From assembly GCA_902805845.1 (NCBI GenBank), contig CADCUI010000024.1, positions 1-46,268 on the forward strand: a DNA stretch of 46,268 nucleotides, given 5' to 3'. Both the position numbers and the translations under genes were made by a program. Numbering within the stretch: position 1 is the first letter of the stretch; every line of letters begins with the position of its first letter. The notes under the pieces are model-generated. The model did not search any database. It had not been told where the DNA came from and saw only the letters and a program-made list of their open reading frames with translations. This stretch comes from an uncultured Nocardioidaceae bacterium (GTDB lineage: Bacteria; Actinomycetota; Actinomycetes; Propionibacteriales; Nocardioidaceae). Below, one piece after another: positions 24,653 to 34,125 of the stretch.

Positions 24653-25231
24653 GCAGTCGCGGAGGTGGTCGTCGACCATGCCGGTCGCCTGCATGAGGGC
24701 GTACGCCGTGGTGGGGCCGACGAACCGGAAGCCTCGGCGCCTCAGCTCCTTGGCCATCGCGGTGGACTCGGGGGTGACCGCGGTGAGCTCGGCGAAGGTC
24801 CGTGGCGCCGGAGTCGGCCGGCTGGGGGCGAACGACCACAGCAGCTCGTCGAGCCCACCGTCGAGGTCGAGGACCGCGCGGGCGTTGCGGACCACAGCCT
24901 CGATCTTGGCCCGGTTGCGGATGATGCCGGGGTCGCCGAGGAGCCGGGCGACGTCCTGCTCGTCGTACGCTGCGACGACCGTGGGGTCGAACCCGGCGAA
25001 GGCCCGACGGAACGCCTCTCGCTTGCGGAGCACGGTGACCCAGGCGAGCCCGGACTGGAACGCCTCCAGGCTGAGCCGCTCGTAGAGCGCCTGATCACCG
25101 TGGACCGGTCGGCCCCACTCCTGGTCGTGGTACGTCAGGTAGTCGGGGTAGCTGGGCCACGCCAGCGCCCACGGGCAGCGCAGCAGACCGTCGTCGCCGG
25201 CGATGACATCGGGGACACCAGGGTCGGTCAC
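24626..25231 (-). CDS. tag: DNA-3-methyladenine glycosylase I
   Basis: A 201-residue base-excision repair enzyme that removes 3-methyladenine from alkylated DNA. Family motifs are RCPWA (zinc cysteine), YHDQEWGRPVHGD, LSLEAFQSGLAWVTVLRKRE and the C-terminal MVDDHLRDCFC with the zinc His and Cys. The chain ends six residues after that motif because the last codons and the stop come from the repeat at 24558-24652. GTG at 25231 overlaps the stop of the DivIVA-like gene by four bases. It is the last gene of the dapE-LOG-DivIVA-tag unit, in the order of Rv1202-Rv1210. Confidence 0.92.
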   Translation of the reverse strand: MTDPGVPDVIAGDDGLLRCPWALAWPSYPDYLTYHDQEWGRPVHGDQALYERLSLEAFQSGLAWVTVLRKREAFRRAFAGFDPTVVAAYDEQDVARLLGDPGIIRNRAKIEAVVRNARAVLDLDGGLDELLWSFAPSRPTPAPRTFAELTAVTPESTAMAKELRRRGFRFVGPTTAYALMQATGMVDDHLRDCFCRAALDV

Positions 25232-25491
25232 CGGTCGCGGTCCTGGGCCCGCTCCTCCAGCTCCCACGCGAGACGGTCCAGCAGCGCGTCGACCTCGGCA
25301 GTGCGGTAGCCGCGCACCGCGGTCGTGAAGCGCACCGCGCGGAGGTCAGCCGCGGTCAGCGGGCCATCGGTCGGCACCGAGGCGTCGGGCCGGTCGTCGT
25401 GGACCTCGGCCAGACCGCCGCCACGCCCGGTGGCGACGATCGCCGCGACGCCCATCACCACCACCGCCACCACGGCGAAGAGCCACATCAT
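25228..25491 (-). CDS. Small membrane protein with DivIVA-like domain
   Basis: An 87-residue protein. Residues 3-21 are one membrane helix (WLFAVVAVVVMGVAAIVA). Residues 45-80 match the DivIVA N-terminal pattern: LTAADLRAVRFTTAVRGYRTAEVDALLD (F-x-x-x-x-x-G-Y-x-x-x-E-V-D). It matches the small protein Rv1209 by position and layout. DivIVA domains bind curved membrane at the pole or septum. ATG at 25491 overlaps the LOG stop (ATGA). Confidence 0.8.
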   Translation of the reverse strand: MMWLFAVVAVVVMGVAAIVATGRGGGLAEVHDDRPDASVPTDGPLTAADLRAVRFTTAVRGYRTAEVDALLDRLAWELEERAQDRDR

Positions 25492-26261
25492 GGGCCGATG
25501 CTGCCACGCCGACGGTGCGCGGCGTCGACCATCACCTCGGCCGCCTCCGCGGGCTCGTCGGTGACCGTCACCAGATCGAGGTCGACCTCGGCGATGGTGC
25601 CGCCGGCCAGGGCGGTGTCACGCAGCCAGTTGATGAGGCCGCCCCAGTACGCCGAGCCCAGCAGCACCACGGGGAACGACGTCACCTTGCCGGTCTGCAC
25701 GAGCGTGATCGCCTCGAAGAGCTCGTCCAGGGTGCCGAAGCCACCCGGCAGGACGACGAACCCCTGGGCGTACTTGACGAACATCGTCTTGCGGACGAAG
25801 AAGTAGCGGAAGTTGATGCCCAGCTCGACGTGCGGGTTCAGCCCGCTCTCGAAGGGCAGCTCGATCCCCAGCCCCACCGAGAGCCCGCCCGCCTCGGCGG
25901 CGCCCTTGTTCGCCGCCTCCATGGCACCGGGGCCACCGCCGGTGATGACCGCGAACCCGGCCTGCGCCAACCGTCGCCCGACCTCCTCGGCCAGCGCCCA
26001 GTGGGGATCGTCGACCGCGGTCCGCGCCGACCCGAAGACCGACACCGCGGGTCCGAGCTCCGCCAGCGAGCCGAACCCGTCGACGAACTCGCTCTGGATG
26101 CGGAGCACCCGCCACGGGTCGGTGTGCACCCAGTCCGAGGAGCCGCGGTTGTCGAGCAGCCGCTGGTCGGTCGTGCCCTCGGTCTCGAACCGGTGCCCGC
26201 GCAGCCGCTCGCGGCCGCGGAACGTCTCGTGCTCGGCGTCGCCGCTCGTCTGCCCGGTCAC
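25488..26261 (-). CDS. LOG family protein (TIGR00730 Rossmann fold)
   Basis: A 257-residue cytosolic Rossmann-fold protein of the lonely-guy group, which releases the base from cytokinin riboside monophosphates in characterised members. Motifs: SVFGSART (P-loop-like start), VITGGGPGAMEAANKGA, and the catalytic PGGFGTLDELFEAIT. It is the longer type found next to dapE in actinobacteria (Rv1205-like). GTG at 26261 overlaps the dapE stop by four bases. The physiological substrate here is unknown. Confidence 0.9.
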   Translation of the reverse strand: MTGQTSGDAEHETFRGRERLRGHRFETEGTTDQRLLDNRGSSDWVHTDPWRVLRIQSEFVDGFGSLAELGPAVSVFGSARTAVDDPHWALAEEVGRRLAQAGFAVITGGGPGAMEAANKGAAEAGGLSVGLGIELPFESGLNPHVELGINFRYFFVRKTMFVKYAQGFVVLPGGFGTLDELFEAITLVQTGKVTSFPVVLLGSAYWGGLINWLRDTALAGGTIAEVDLDLVTVTDEPAEAAEVMVDAAHRRRGSIGP

Positions 26262-27325
26262 GCGTCCCCCGCCAACCAGGCGCGCATCTGCGCCGAGACC
26301 CGCTCGATCTGGGCCACCGGCACGTGTTCGTCCTGCCGGTGGGCATACATGGGGTCGCCGGGACCAAAGTTGACCGCGGGTACGCCGAGCGAGCTGAACC
26401 GCGCCACGTCGGTCCACCCGAACTTCGGCTTCGGGGTGCCGCCGACCGCGTCGACGAAGGCGGCCGCCGCGGGTACGGCGAGCCCCGGCAGGGCTCCCGG
26501 CGCCGAGTCCACGACCTCGACGTGGAACGGCGCGAAGAGCTCCCGGACGAACGCCACCGCTTCCGTCTCTGACCGGTCGGGCGCGAACCGGTAGTTGACC
26601 GTGACGTGGCACCGGTCGGGCACGACGTTCCCGGCTACCCCGCCCTCGACGGCCACGGCGTTGAGTCCTTCCCGGTACTCCAACCCGTCGACCACAGCGA
26701 GACGCGGCTCGTAGCGCTGGAGCCGGGCCAACACCTCCCCCGCGGCATGGATCGCGTTGCTGCCCATCCACGACCGCGCCGAGTGCGCGCGCTCGCCGGC
26801 CACGGTGACACGGACCCGCAGCGTTCCCTGGCAGCCGGCCTCCACGACGGCGTCCGACGGCTCCATGAGCACCGCGAAGTCGCCCTCGAGGAGCTCGGGG
26901 TGGCTTGCGGCGAGCTTGGTCAGCCCGTTGCGCTCGGCCTCCACCTCCTCGCACTCGTAGAAGAGGTAGGTGACGTCGGGAGCGGTGGTGGCCAAGGTCG
27001 CAGCGAGGTGGAGCGCCACCGCCACGCCACCCTTCATGTCGCAGCTGCCGAGGCCGTGGAGGACCCCGTCCTCGAGGCGCGAGGGGAGGTTGTCGTTGAC
27101 CGGGACGGTGTCGAGATGGCCCGCCACCACGACCCGTTCCGCCCTGCCCTGGTCGGTCCGGGCCACGACGGTGTTGCCGAGCCGCTGGACAGTCAGGTGC
27201 CCGACCGTACGCAGGGCGTCCTCGACGGCGTCGGCGATGGCCCGCTCGTCGCCGCTCACCGACGGCATGTCGACCAGCTGCCGGGTCAGGGACACCGGGT
27301 CCTGGGTGACGTCGAGGGGTTGCAT
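26258..27325 (-). CDS. dapE: Succinyl-diaminopimelate desuccinylase
   Basis: A 355-residue M20 zinc hydrolase that releases LL-diaminopimelate from its N-succinyl form in lysine and peptidoglycan synthesis. Metal and catalytic residues are visible: His70 and Asp72 (GHLDTVP), Asp96 (GSCDMKGG), Glu126-Glu127 (ECEEVEAERNG) and a late His in MYAHRQDEHVP. GAERAHSARSW-type sequence marks the dimerisation domain. The ATG at 27325 diverges from dapD across a 232-base repeat-rich gap. It starts the dapE-LOG-DivIVA-tag unit with 4-base overlaps throughout. Confidence 0.93.
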   Translation of the reverse strand: MQPLDVTQDPVSLTRQLVDMPSVSGDERAIADAVEDALRTVGHLTVQRLGNTVVARTDQGRAERVVVAGHLDTVPVNDNLPSRLEDGVLHGLGSCDMKGGVAVALHLAATLATTAPDVTYLFYECEEVEAERNGLTKLAASHPELLEGDFAVLMEPSDAVVEAGCQGTLRVRVTVAGERAHSARSWMGSNAIHAAGEVLARLQRYEPRLAVVDGLEYREGLNAVAVEGGVAGNVVPDRCHVTVNYRFAPDRSETEAVAFVRELFAPFHVEVVDSAPGALPGLAVPAAAAFVDAVGGTPKPKFGWTDVARFSSLGVPAVNFGPGDPMYAHRQDEHVPVAQIERVSAQMRAWLAGDA

Positions 27326-27348
27326 GCGGCCATCCAACCAAACCTCCC

Positions 27349-27405
27349 CGCCGAGTCGGCGCTTGTGCACGCCCGACACCCGCCGAGTCGGCGCTTGTGC
27401 ACGCC
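27349..27405. repeat. Two identical 25-base direct repeats, period 32
   Basis: Identical 25-base units lie at 27349-27373 and 27381-27405. Each contains the palindrome GCCGAGTCGGC and the palindromic GTGCAC. They sit just upstream of dapE, in the divergent dapE-dapD control region. They could be operator sites or part of a dispersed element. No further copy was noticed in this window. Confidence 0.75.
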
Positions 27406-27432
27406 GGCAGCGCGTCGGCCACGGCGTACCCG

Positions 27433-27520
27433 CATGCAGGGCGGCTCGGCCAGACATGCAGGGCGGCTCGGCCAGACATGCAGGGCGGCTCGGCCAGACG
27501 TGAGGGGCGGCTCGGGGGAG
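27433..27520. repeat. Dispersed GC-rich repeat, four tandem 22-base units
   Basis: Units at 27433-27454, 27455-27476 and 27477-27498 are identical (CATGCAGGGCGGCTCGGCCA plus GA). A diverged fourth is at 27499-27520. The unit is the same family as at 769-810 and 24558-24652 (CAT..AGGGCGG(G/C)TCGG). Here it lies upstream of dapD rather than downstream of a gene, so a terminator role is not general. There are no spacers, so it is not a CRISPR array. Confidence 0.85.
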
Positions 27521-27545
27521 GTCGGGGCGCGTTGCGCTGCTTGGG

Positions 27546-27551
27546 TAGCGT
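27546..27551 (+). promoter_or_regulatory. Putative -10 box of leaderless dapD
   Basis: TAGCGT ends six bases before the GTG at 27558, with no ribosome-binding site between. It matches the spacing seen at 11605, 14445 and 43821. The -35 area falls in the end of the repeat. Confidence 0.5.
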
Positions 27552-27557
27552 TTGCGC

Positions 27558-28646
27558 GTGACCATCCGGGACCTGTCGGAGCAGACCGAGACCAGCAGCG
27601 CACCTGTCGACGAGCAGCAGCCGCCCCGCCGTGCCTTCGGCATCGGCCTCGCGACCGTGACCGTGACCGGCCCCACCAACGGCACTGACAGCGGCCCCAC
27701 CAACGGCCCCGCCACCGGCCCCGACACCGGGAGCAACGGCGGGACAGGCACCGTCCTCGACGTCTGGTACCCGGCACCGGCCCTCGGCGAGCCCGTCGAC
27801 GCCGCGGCCGACCTCCTCGCCGAGCTCGAGCCTCTCGAGGGAGCGGACGCGGCCCGCGGCGTCCGCCGGGTCGTGGTCCGGACGGTCGTCGAGGACCTGC
27901 AGGAGCCGCCGCGCGACACCGCCGACGCCTGGCTCCGGCTGCACCTGCTCAGCCACCGGCACGTCGTCCCGCACTCGATCAACCTCGACGGGATCTTCGG
28001 CCTGCTCACCAACGTCGTGTGGACCAGCGCCGGCCCCTGCGCGGTCGAGGGGTTCGAGCGGGTCCGTGCCCGGCTCCGCGCCGGCGGCGCCACGGTGTCG
28101 GTCTTCGGGGTGGACAAGTTCCCGCGCATGACCGACTACGTGGTCCCGGCCGGCGTCCGGGTCGCCGACGCCGACCGGGTGCGGCTCGGCGCCCACCTCG
28201 CCGCTGGTACGACGGTCATGCACGAGGGCTTCGTCAACTACAACGCCGGCACGCTCGGCGCATCGATGGTCGAAGGCAGGATCAGCGCCGGCGTGGTGGT
28301 CGGTGACGGCTCCGACATCGGCGGGGGCGCCTCGATCATGGGGACCCTGTCGGGGGGCGGAAAGCACGTCATCTCCATCGGGGAACGCTGTCTGGTGGGC
28401 GCCAACGCCGGCCTCGGCATCTCCCTCGGCGACGACTGCGTCGTGGAGGCCGGCTGCTACGTCACCGCGGGGGCGAAGGTGGCGCTCACCGACCAGGTCG
28501 GCAACAGCCAGACGGTCAAGGCCGCCGAGCTGTCGGGCGCGAGCAACCTGCTCCTCCGCCGCAACTCGACCACCGGTGCCCTGGAGGCGGTCCCGTGGAA
28601 GGGACGAGGCATCGCCCTCAACTCCGCCCTGCATGCCAACGACTGA
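27558..28646 (+). CDS. dapD: Tetrahydrodipicolinate N-succinyltransferase
   Basis: A 362-residue left-handed beta-helix enzyme that succinylates tetrahydrodipicolinate in the succinylase route to diaminopimelate. The actinobacterial form is clear: [59 protein letters not shown] and the C-terminal [13 protein letters not shown]. Compared with the mycobacterial protein, residues about 37-64 are an extra Thr/Gly/Pro/Asn-rich stretch between GIGLAT and LDVWYP. GTG at 27558 is chosen over a TTG two codons earlier because it fits the -10 spacing. It overlaps the next gene by 14 bases. Confidence 0.94.
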   Translation: MTIRDLSEQTETSSAPVDEQQPPRRAFGIGLATVTVTGPTNGTDSGPTNGPATGPDTGSNGGTGTVLDVWYPAPALGEPVDAAADLLAELEPLEGADAARGVRRVVVRTVVEDLQEPPRDTADAWLRLHLLSHRHVVPHSINLDGIFGLLTNVVWTSAGPCAVEGFERVRARLRAGGATVSVFGVDKFPRMTDYVVPAGVRVADADRVRLGAHLAAGTTVMHEGFVNYNAGTLGASMVEGRISAGVVVGDGSDIGGGASIMGTLSGGGKHVISIGERCLVGANAGLGISLGDDCVVEAGCYVTAGAKVALTDQVGNSQTVKAAELSGASNLLLRRNSTTGALEAVPWKGRGIALNSALHAND

Positions 28647-29643
28647 CCGGGAGCGGCGCCGCAGCGACCGGGGCGGGGCCGTACGCCTGATTCTCGTCGG
28701 CGTGCTCGTGCTGGCGGTGGCCGCGGGGGTGGTGCTGGCGATCCGGCTGGGGGCCGGACCGCTGCCGGACCCGGAGGGCTGCACCGCGACGGTCGAGGAC
28801 GTCACGGTCGAGCTGACGACCACGCAGGCCGAGAACGCCGCCCTGATCGCTGCGGTGGCCGTGCGCCGTGGGCTGCCCGCACGGGCGGTGACGATCGCGC
28901 TCGCGACGGCGTTCCAGGAGAGCAAGCTGCGCAACCTCACCGGTGGTGACCGCGACTCGCTGGGTCTGTTCCAGCAACGCCCGTCGCAGGGGTGGGGCAG
29001 CCGGGCCCAGATCCTGGACCGTGTCTACGCGACCAACGCGTTCTACGACGCGCTGGTCCAGGTCGACGGCTACCAGGAGCTCCCGATCACCGTGGCGGCA
29101 CAGCGGGTCCAACGCTCAGGTTTCCCCGACGCCTACGCCCAGCACGAGGCAGGCGCCCGAGTCGTCGCCTCGGCACTGACCGGCTGGAGCCCTGGCCGGT
29201 TCACCTGCGTGGTGGACGCCGCTGCAGGGGCCGACCAGGAGCTGGGAGCGAGCGGGCTGACGCCGCGTGCGGAGCGGGTGCGGGCGGACCTGTCGTCGGC
29301 CTTCGGTGACGTTCCGTTGGGCGGGTTCGCACCCGGCGGTGTGAGCGCCGGCCACATGCCGGGGTCGGCGCACTACGACGGCCGGGCGATCGACATCTTC
29401 GTGCGCCCCATCGACGAGTCCAACCGGCGCCGGGGCTGGGCGATCGCGCAGTACCTCGTCGCCCAGGCGGCCCGGCTGAGGATCGACCACGTGATCTTCG
29501 ACGGGCGCATCTGGAGCAGTGGCCGCAGGTCGGAGGAGGGGTGGCGCGCCTACCGCCCGTCGCAGACCTCGTCGTCGGCGGCGACCCAGGCGATCCTCGA
29601 GCACCGCGACCACGTCCACGTCGACGTCGGCACCGACGGCTGA
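28633..29643 (+). CDS. Membrane-anchored protein with lysozyme-like and VldE/ARB_07466-like domains
   Basis: A 336-residue envelope protein. Residues 16-40 are a membrane helix, so the bulk faces outward. Residues 60-180 look lysozyme-like: [30 protein letters not shown] and [13 protein letters not shown]. Residues 210-335 match the C-terminal domain I recall from ARB_07466/VldE-like proteins: [49 protein letters not shown] and HRDHVHVDV. The His/Asp pattern suggests metal binding. The ATG lies inside the end of dapD, so peptidoglycan precursor synthesis and wall remodelling may be co-expressed. Confidence 0.82.
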   Translation: MPTTDRERRRSDRGGAVRLILVGVLVLAVAAGVVLAIRLGAGPLPDPEGCTATVEDVTVELTTTQAENAALIAAVAVRRGLPARAVTIALATAFQESKLRNLTGGDRDSLGLFQQRPSQGWGSRAQILDRVYATNAFYDALVQVDGYQELPITVAAQRVQRSGFPDAYAQHEAGARVVASALTGWSPGRFTCVVDAAAGADQELGASGLTPRAERVRADLSSAFGDVPLGGFAPGGVSAGHMPGSAHYDGRAIDIFVRPIDESNRRRGWAIAQYLVAQAARLRIDHVIFDGRIWSSGRRSEEGWRAYRPSQTSSSAATQAILEHRDHVHVDVGTDG

Positions 29644-29740
29644 GCCGCCATGACCATGGTCGCGCTCCGCCCCTCGATCGGCGCCAACAGCGTCATGGGC
29701 AGCATGCCGATGCCGGGTCCGCAGCCGTCGTACGCCTCCG

Positions 29741-30925
29741 TCAGCCGGAGAGCCTCGCGACCGCCGCCCCGACCCGCTCGTCGGTCGCGGTGAACGCGAT
29801 GCGCACGTGCCGGGCGCCAGCGGGGCCGTAGAAGTCGCCGGGGGCGACGAGGATGCCGCGGTCGGCGAGCCAGGCAACGGAGTCCCAGCACGGCTCGTCC
29901 CTGGTCACCCACAGGTAGAGGGCTCCCTCTGAATGGTCGACGCGGAAGCCGGCCGACTCCACCGCCGCCCGCAGCGACGCCCGACGTCGGGCGTAGCGCT
30001 CGCGTTGCCCGGCCACGTGGTCGTCGTCCTCCAGCGCCGCCCGCATCGCCACCTGCTGCGGACCCGGCATCATCAGGCCGAGGTTCTTGCGCACGGCCAC
30101 CAGCTCGCCGACCAGGTCCGGGTCGCCGGCCACGAACCCGCACCGGTAGCCCGCGAGGTTGGACCTCTTCGACAACGAGTGGACCGCCAGGATGCCGCGG
30201 TGGTCCCCGCCGCACACGCTGGGGTGCAGCACCGAGACGGGCGTCGGCCCGGACGTCCGACCTGACCCGAGCCCTTCCCAGACGTACTCGAGGTAGCACT
30301 CGTCGGAGACCAGCAGCGCGCTCCGCTCCCGGCACCAGGCCACGACCTTGCGCAGGTGCTCGACGGGCAGCACCCTGCCGGTGGGGTTGGACGGGGAGTT
30401 GACGTAGACCAGGTCCACGCGGCGCGGTCCGAGCGCGGTGAGCGCATCGGTGGCGACGGCGGACGCCCCGGCCAGCGCGGCACCCACCTCGTACGTCGGG
30501 TAGGCGAGCTCCGGGATGACCACCACGTCACCGGGTCCCAGCCCGAGGTGGAGCGGCAACGACGCGATCAGCTCCTTGGAGCCGACCGTGGGCAGCACCG
30601 CACCCTGGTCGAGCCCTTCGACGCCCAGGCGCCGCGCCAGCCAGCCCACGACGGCCTGCCGGAGGTCGGCTCGTCCGACCGTGAGCGGGTAGCCGGGCGC
30701 GTCCGACCCGGCTCGCAGGGCCTCCTGCACCAGCCGAGGGGTCGGGTCCACGGGGGTGCCGACCGACAGGTCCACGATCCCGTCCGGGTGGGCCGAGGCC
30801 CTCTCGGCCATCGGCCGCAGCCGGTCCCACGGGAAGTCGGGCAGGCGCCCGGAGACCGCACGTGCCGCCCACCGGGGCTCCCCGGCGGACGGCACGACAG
30901 AAGGCTGCGGTGAGCCGGGGGTCAC
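29741..30925 (-). CDS. dapC: Succinyldiaminopimelate aminotransferase
   Basis: A 394-residue fold-type I PLP aminotransferase that makes N-succinyl-LL-diaminopimelate from the keto precursor. Motifs: [40 protein letters not shown] (substrate/PLP Asn), DECYLEYVW (PLP Asp), and [12 protein letters not shown] with the Schiff-base lysine. It overlaps the ferredoxin gene by four bases (GTGA), the same pair as Rv1177-Rv1178. It completes the dapC-dapD-dapE set in this window. Confidence 0.92.
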   Translation of the reverse strand: MTPGSPQPSVVPSAGEPRWAARAVSGRLPDFPWDRLRPMAERASAHPDGIVDLSVGTPVDPTPRLVQEALRAGSDAPGYPLTVGRADLRQAVVGWLARRLGVEGLDQGAVLPTVGSKELIASLPLHLGLGPGDVVVIPELAYPTYEVGAALAGASAVATDALTALGPRRVDLVYVNSPSNPTGRVLPVEHLRKVVAWCRERSALLVSDECYLEYVWEGLGSGRTSGPTPVSVLHPSVCGGDHRGILAVHSLSKRSNLAGYRCGFVAGDPDLVGELVAVRKNLGLMMPGPQQVAMRAALEDDDHVAGQRERYARRRASLRAAVESAGFRVDHSEGALYLWVTRDEPCWDSVAWLADRGILVAPGDFYGPAGARHVRIAFTATDERVGAAVARLSG

Positions 30926-31248
30926 TCCCCGGTTTCCTGCGGCGGCAGTGCTGCCACCAGCGGGTGGTCCTTCGGGATCACGCCCATCTTCGCCGCGCCG
31001 CCGGGTGACCCCAGGTCGTCGAAGAAGTCGACGTTCGCCTTGTAGTAGTCCTTCCACTGCTCCGGGACGTCGTCCTCGTAGTAGATGGCCTCCACCGGGC
31101 AGACCGGCTCGCACGCACCGCAGTCGACACACTCGTCAGGATGGATGTAGAGCATCCGGTCGCCCTCGTAGATGCAGTCGACGGGGCACTCGTCGACACA
31201 GGCGCGGTCCTTGAGATCCACGCAGGGCTGGGCGATGACGTAGGTCAC
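30922..31248 (-). CDS. fdxC: 7Fe ferredoxin
   Basis: A 108-residue electron carrier with one 3Fe-4S and one 4Fe-4S cluster. The cysteines are visible: [21 protein letters not shown] and [20 protein letters not shown]. The C-terminal extension with [21 protein letters not shown] is typical for actinobacterial FdxC. GTG at 31248 follows GAGGAGG at five bases. It is coupled to dapC. Redox partners are not shown here. Confidence 0.95.
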   Translation of the reverse strand: MTYVIAQPCVDLKDRACVDECPVDCIYEGDRMLYIHPDECVDCGACEPVCPVEAIYYEDDVPEQWKDYYKANVDFFDDLGSPGGAAKMGVIPKDHPLVAALPPQETGE

Positions 31249-31399
31249 CTGGTCCTCCTCGGCGGACTGTTCGGTCGGGTGCGGTCGGGTGCGGACGTTG
31301 CGACGAGCACAGCCTAGTATCCCTGCGACGCCGCAGCCGACGGGCCTCGCGGTCCGGGACGAGCCTCGAGCGCGGCGAACCCGGGGAAGGGACCACCTC

Positions 31400-32407
31400 A
31401 TGCCGGACGTGCCCTCCGGGCTCGGCCCGTGGTGCGTCGGCGTCCGGGTCGTCGTACGCCGACGGCTGCCAGGACCCCCGGGGCCCTCCGGCGGGCCGGC
31501 GCTCACCGACCTCCTCGGCGTCCTCGAGGAGTGGGGCGAACGCACCCTGACGGTCCGCTCCGAGGACGGCACCCTGACCATCGTCGACCGCTCCGACATC
31601 GTCGCCGGCAAGCCCGTGCCACCCCGTGCACCCGTGCGCCTTCGGGTGTCGGCGGCCGACGCCCAGCTGCGGGCCGGGGAGGGCTGGCCCCCGCTGGAGC
31701 AGGCCCGGCTCGGGGAGTGGGTGCTGCGCGCGTCGGCCGGCTTCAGCTCGCGGGCCAACTCCGCGCTCCTCGTCGGTGACCCCGGCCGCCCCTGGGACGA
31801 CGCCCTCGCCGAGCTGCACCGGTTCTACGCGGACCGAGGGCTGCCGACCCGTGTCCAGTCGATCGTCGGGTCGGCGCCCCAGCGGCGCCTGGGCGGCGAG
31901 GGCTGGGTGGCAGTGCCGGGCGAGGAGGCGGGGGTCGGTCTGCGACTGGGCGGGGTGGCACGGGCAATACGAGCGGTCCGCCCCCTCATCCCGGCGACCC
32001 CGCCGCGGGTGTCGCTCTCGGACGTGGTCGACGACGCCTGGCTGGCCGACGACGCCCGCGCGCTCGCCCACCGCGAGGCGGCGCTGGCGGTGCTCCAGGG
32101 ACCGGAGCAGGTGACCTTCGCGGCGATCACCGACACCACCGGCCTGGTCGTCGCGAAAGGCCGCGCAGCGCTCGCCGCGGGGACCGACGTCTGGCTCTGC
32201 GCGACCGATCTCTGGGTCGCCGCCGCGCACCGGCGTCGTGGCCTCGGGGCGACGGTGATGCTCGAGCTGCTGCGGTGGGGCGCCGAGCGAGGGGCTGGTA
32301 CGGCGTGCCTCCAGGTGCGGCTGGACAACCAGCCCGCCGCGGCGCTCTACGACCGGCTCGGCCTCGCCACGCACCACACCTACCGCTACCTCGCGCCTCC
32401 CGGCTGA
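31400..32407 (+). CDS. GNAT acetyltransferase with N-terminal SH3-like domain (Rv0428c type)
   Basis: A 335-residue protein. Residues 8-80 are a small beta-rich domain ([32 protein letters not shown]) as in the Rv0428c/CG3035 proteins, some of which are labelled N-acetylglutamate synthase. The C-terminal GNAT domain has [21 protein letters not shown] (acetyl-CoA loop R-R-x-G-L-G) and [13 protein letters not shown]. The ATG at 31400 follows GGAAGGG. It diverges from fdxC over 151 bases that include a TAGTAT at 31315-31320. The acetyl acceptor is not established. Confidence 0.85.
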   Translation: MPDVPSGLGPWCVGVRVVVRRRLPGPPGPSGGPALTDLLGVLEEWGERTLTVRSEDGTLTIVDRSDIVAGKPVPPRAPVRLRVSAADAQLRAGEGWPPLEQARLGEWVLRASAGFSSRANSALLVGDPGRPWDDALAELHRFYADRGLPTRVQSIVGSAPQRRLGGEGWVAVPGEEAGVGLRLGGVARAIRAVRPLIPATPPRVSLSDVVDDAWLADDARALAHREAALAVLQGPEQVTFAAITDTTGLVVAKGRAALAAGTDVWLCATDLWVAAAHRRRGLGATVMLELLRWGAERGAGTACLQVRLDNQPAAALYDRLGLATHHTYRYLAPPG

Positions 32408-32418
32408 CGACTCAGGAC

Positions 32419-34125
32419 TCAGCCGCAGACGACGCTGTCGGCGGGTGTGTAGGTCGTGTGCATCGGCTCCCGGCGTACGACCTGGGGATCGCCGGGGCGG
32501 CGGAACACCCGGGTGACGTCGATCTGGAAGCCGGAGTAGCCGGTGTTCGGCACGCAGTCCTCGCCGCTCATGAAGCGCGTCTGCGGCGGGGTGTAGGCGT
32601 AGCGCGCACTGGCCTCCGCCTCGACGTCCCACACCTGCGTCGACCACATCCGCACGGTGAGCTCACCCTGGCTGGCGAGCGTGCTGGGCACGTGCACCGT
32701 CTGGACGAGGACGCCGTGCTCGGTGTCGTTGCGGAACCTGAGGTCGATGGTGGGCCACGCCACGGTCGCCTCGCGGCCGGCGGGGTAACGGTCGATGTAG
32801 AAGGAGTGCGGCTTGTGCTCCACGTCCTCGAGCCCGGCGAAGAACGCGGCGTTGAAGGTCGTGGTCGCCACCTGGCTGACCCCGCCGCCGAGCTCCTCCC
32901 TGAAGACCCCGTTGCTGATGACGAAGCCGCGCGTGAAGCCGTTCTCCGCCGTGCGCTCCCCCACCACCTCGTTCAGGCTGAAGGTCTCCCCGGGTCGCAG
33001 GAGGGTGCCGTCGATGAGTTCGGCGGCCCGGCCGATGTTCACGTTGCGGTAGTCGGCGTGCGGGTAGTACGTCGTGAACTCGGAGACCTCCTCGCGGATG
33101 CCGAGCGCCCGGACCTCCCCCGTAGTGACCTCGGGCTCGACGGTCCGGGTCGGCACCCGCAGCTCGCGCTCGCCTTCCTCCGCCACCACCAGCTCGAGGA
33201 AGGAGCTCTTCACCTGCTGCCGGTCGATGGTCACGCCCTTCTTGGCCGGCACCACCTGCGGACGGTCGTCGACGACGCGCACGGTGGCGTCCTGGGGGTT
33301 CGCGGCGAGGGTGCGCATGGCCGGCCGGAACGCCGCCATCAGCCGGCGCCCGTCCACCTGCGGCACGAGCCGCCCGTCCTCGGCCTCCATGGACAGGGCG
33401 TCGGCGTAGTCCGCGGGACGCAGCACCACCGGCTCGCCGCCGAAGCGGTAGGTGACCGGCGCCGACATCGCGGGATTGGCGAAGTCGTCCATGGCCCGGC
33501 TCACCTCGGCGGCCGTGACGCTGGGCGGGGCCGGCGTCAGGGGCAGGTCCACGGGGCTCTCGCCGGCGGGGTACGCGGCCCGAACCGCCTCGACCGCTGC
33601 CGGGACGTCCAGCGTGGTGCCGGCCTCCGGGTAGGTCGGGTCGGCCCCCGTCGAGCTGAAGTCCACGGCCCCGTCCACCGGCGGCTCCCCCGCCGTCTCC
33701 GCGAGCTGCTCGAGCCGGGTGGACAGGAGATCGTCGACGGTCACGACGACGGGCTCGTAGTCCTCACCGCCGACGATGTTCTCCCACATGTGCGCGACGC
33801 TCCAGCTGCGCCCGACCGGCACCTGGGCGACAGAGGCAGGGATGTCGACGTCGAGTCCCACCTCCTCCGGGGACAGCTGGAAGGAGCGGCCCTCGACGAG
33901 CACCGTGACAGGGTCGTCCATCCGGGGCCGGAGCTCGTCGCGCAGCACGCGACCGGCCCGGTCGGGGTGCATGCCGCCCACCTCGACGTCGGCCACCGTG
34001 GTGGCGCGGGGCAGCCGGTCGCTGGCCATCGCGTAGCCGGCCAGGTAGAGCCCCCCGACGACCACCAGCACGCCGAGGACGAGCCACCGCAGCAGGCGAC
34101 GGTCGCGGGTGGCGTCCTCCACCAT
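32419..34125 (-). CDS. VanW family protein with putative peptidoglycan-binding domains
   Basis: A 568-residue single-pass envelope protein. Residues 13-32 are a membrane helix. Two repeats of the PG_binding_4 type follow (VEVGGMHPDRAGRVLRDEL, and the part around DVEVGLDVDI to 330). The VanW domain spans about 350-500: NVNIGRAAELIDGTLLRPGETFSLNEVVGERT and ELGGGVSQVATTTFNAAFFAG. Function in wall biology is suspected for the family but not settled. The ATG overlaps the mshB stop by one base (TGATG), so it is the third gene of NUDIX-mshB-vanW. Confidence 0.9.
   Translation of the reverse strand: MVEDATRDRRLLRWLVLGVLVVVGGLYLAGYAMASDRLPRATTVADVEVGGMHPDRAGRVLRDELRPRMDDPVTVLVEGRSFQLSPEEVGLDVDIPASVAQVPVGRSWSVAHMWENIVGGEDYEPVVVTVDDLLSTRLEQLAETAGEPPVDGAVDFSSTGADPTYPEAGTTLDVPAAVEAVRAAYPAGESPVDLPLTPAPPSVTAAEVSRAMDDFANPAMSAPVTYRFGGEPVVLRPADYADALSMEAEDGRLVPQVDGRRLMAAFRPAMRTLAANPQDATVRVVDDRPQVVPAKKGVTIDRQQVKSSFLELVVAEEGERELRVPTRTVEPEVTTGEVRALGIREEVSEFTTYYPHADYRNVNIGRAAELIDGTLLRPGETFSLNEVVGERTAENGFTRGFVISNGVFREELGGGVSQVATTTFNAAFFAGLEDVEHKPHSFYIDRYPAGREATVAWPTIDLRFRNDTEHGVLVQTVHVPSTLASQGELTVRMWSTQVWDVEAEASARYAYTPPQTRFMSGEDCVPNTGYSGFQIDVTRVFRRPGDPQVVRREPMHTTYTPADSVVCG

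Noticed and set aside
27433-27520. Tandem array resembling a CRISPR
   Set aside because: Units follow each other with no spacers, only four copies are present, and no cas gene is in the window.
29644-29740. Possible small gene or regulatory RNA between the VldE-like and dapC genes
   Set aside because: No start with a ribosome-binding site, no hairpin and no coding bias was seen in these 97 bases.
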